DNA of 64,000 nt from Allobosea sp. OK403 (lineage in GTDB: Bacteria; Pseudomonadota; Alphaproteobacteria; Rhizobiales; Beijerinckiaceae), in contig NZ_FOQV01000004.1 in the NCBI RefSeq assembly GCF_900113835.1, forward strand, positions 326,001 to 390,000, read 5' to 3'. Position 1 is the stretch's first letter, and every line of letters starts with the position of its first letter. The notes beneath the pieces were generated by a model that did no database searches, was not told the origin of the DNA, and worked only from the letters and a program-made list of their open reading frames with translations. The translations under genes were made by a program, and so were the position numbers. Positions 63,399 to 64,000 of the stretch are shown here, one piece after another.

Positions 63399-64000
63399 AT
63401 GACGCAGGACCATGGGGGACGGACGCTGCTGCGCGAACGCGTCGCGCATCAGCACAACAAGGTCTCGTTCGTCGAGCTGTTCTTCGATCTCGTCTTCGTC
63501 TTCGCGATCACTCAGATCTCGCACACGCTGCTGGAGCATTTTTCGCCGCTCGGCCTCGCCCAGGCGGTGCTGCTGCTCGGCGCGGTGTGGTGGGTCTGGG
63601 TCTATACGAGCTGGGTGACCAACTGGCTCGACCCCGAGACGACGCCGGTGCGGTTGATGCTGTTCGCATTGATGTTCGCCGGCCTGATTCTCTCGACCTC
63701 CCTGCCGGAAGCCTTCGAGGGGCGCGGCCTGATCTTCGCCTGCGCCTATGTGGCGATGCAGCTCGGGCGCAGCATCTTCACCATGCTGAGCCTGAGAGCT
63801 CATAGCCCGGCGAATTTCCGCAATTTTCAGCGCATCACACTCTGGCTTAGCCTGTCCGGGCTGTTCTGGATCACGGGGGGATCGGCTGATGGCCAGATGC
63901 GCTTCGGGCTCTGGGCGCTGGCGCTGGCCATCGAATATGCCGGCCCCGCGCTCGGCTTCCGCGCTCCCGGCCTCGGCCGTTCGACGACCAGCGACTGGGA
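63399..64000 (+). CDS. Low-temperature-requirement A (LtrA) family membrane protein, 3' end outside window
   Basis: The first 200 residues are visible. The diagnostic N-terminal stretch HNKVSFVELFFDLVFVFAIT followed by QISHTLLEH is the LtrA signature, and further hydrophobic helices follow (WWVWVYTSWVTNWLDPE also typical). The ATG at 63399 gives MTQDHGGRTLLRERV. LtrA proteins were linked to growth of Listeria at low temperature; the biochemical role is unknown. The gene continues past the window end. Confidence 0.87.
   Translation, partial: MTQDHGGRTLLRERVAHQHNKVSFVELFFDLVFVFAITQISHTLLEHFSPLGLAQAVLLLGAVWWVWVYTSWVTNWLDPETTPVRLMLFALMFAGLILSTSLPEAFEGRGLIFACAYVAMQLGRSIFTMLSLRAHSPANFRNFQRITLWLSLSGLFWITGGSADGQMRFGLWALALAIEYAGPALGFRAPGLGRSTTSDW

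Overview
The window is about 64 kb of high-GC chromosome from an alphaproteobacterium of the order Hyphomicrobiales (Rhizobiales). A Bosea-like or other Boseaceae/Beijerinckiaceae-like genome is my best guess. The reasons are the strong G/C third-position bias, an IalB-family protein, an SDHAF4-type assembly factor, the order rsmB-like / heparinase II/III / purH, ethylmalonyl-CoA-type enzymes beside sdhCDAB, and many short palindromic intergenic repeats of the kind common in this order. No rRNA, tRNA, CRISPR array, IS element or phage gene was recognised. The genus is an inference from style, not from a marker gene.

Layout. 1-1.3 kb: end of a 3-hydroxybutyrate dehydrogenase gene and an acetoacetate decarboxylase. 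1.3-9.7 kb: a nine-gene minus-strand cluster that looks devoted to tungstate/molybdate uptake. It holds a TupBCA importer, two tandem ModA-like binding proteins, a TrmO-like tRNA methyltransferase and a FecBCD-type importer, and it is read divergently from a regulator with an excisionase-type HTH and a binding-protein-like domain. 9.7-20.3 kb: a D-threonine-aldolase-type enzyme with a partner of unknown function, an MsbA-like exporter, IalB, ObgE, a LysR/EamA pair, and a cytoplasmic DMSO/biotin-sulfoxide-reductase-type molybdoenzyme that is a plausible consumer of the imported metal. 21-28.7 kb: a LysR-controlled aromatic-type catabolic operon (VOC dioxygenase, SnoaL-like protein, FAH-family hydrolase, FAD monooxygenase) ending in a DctPQM TRAP importer. 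29-34.2 kb: a TetR/MFP/RND efflux operon with a perfect palindromic operator. 34.3-36.5 kb: a glutamine amidotransferase and a DadA-like dehydrogenase, joined by a four-copy 20-bp tandem repeat.

36.8-45.3 kb: sdhCDAB, a double-MaoC dehydratase, a serine/threonine dehydratase, a DUF429 protein, a CoA ester lyase and inorganic pyrophosphatase. 45.4-54.6 kb: a pentapeptide protein, a tyrosine-phosphatase-like protein, a flippase-like membrane protein, DUF1684, tryptophan 2,3-dioxygenase with a kynureninase-like enzyme, an L,D-transpeptidase, a 2-hydroxyacid dehydrogenase and DUF2853. 54.6-64 kb: cyclopropane fatty acid synthase, an AT-rich probably acquired HEPN-like gene, the SDHAF4 homologue, htpX, rsmB-like, heparinase II/III, purH and the start of an LtrA-family gene.

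The points I would follow up first are the unusual Mo/W uptake operon (two importers, three kinds of binding protein and a tRNA-modification enzyme), the lone HEPN-like gene at 56.1 kb, and composite repeats whose long hairpins carry compensatory base changes.
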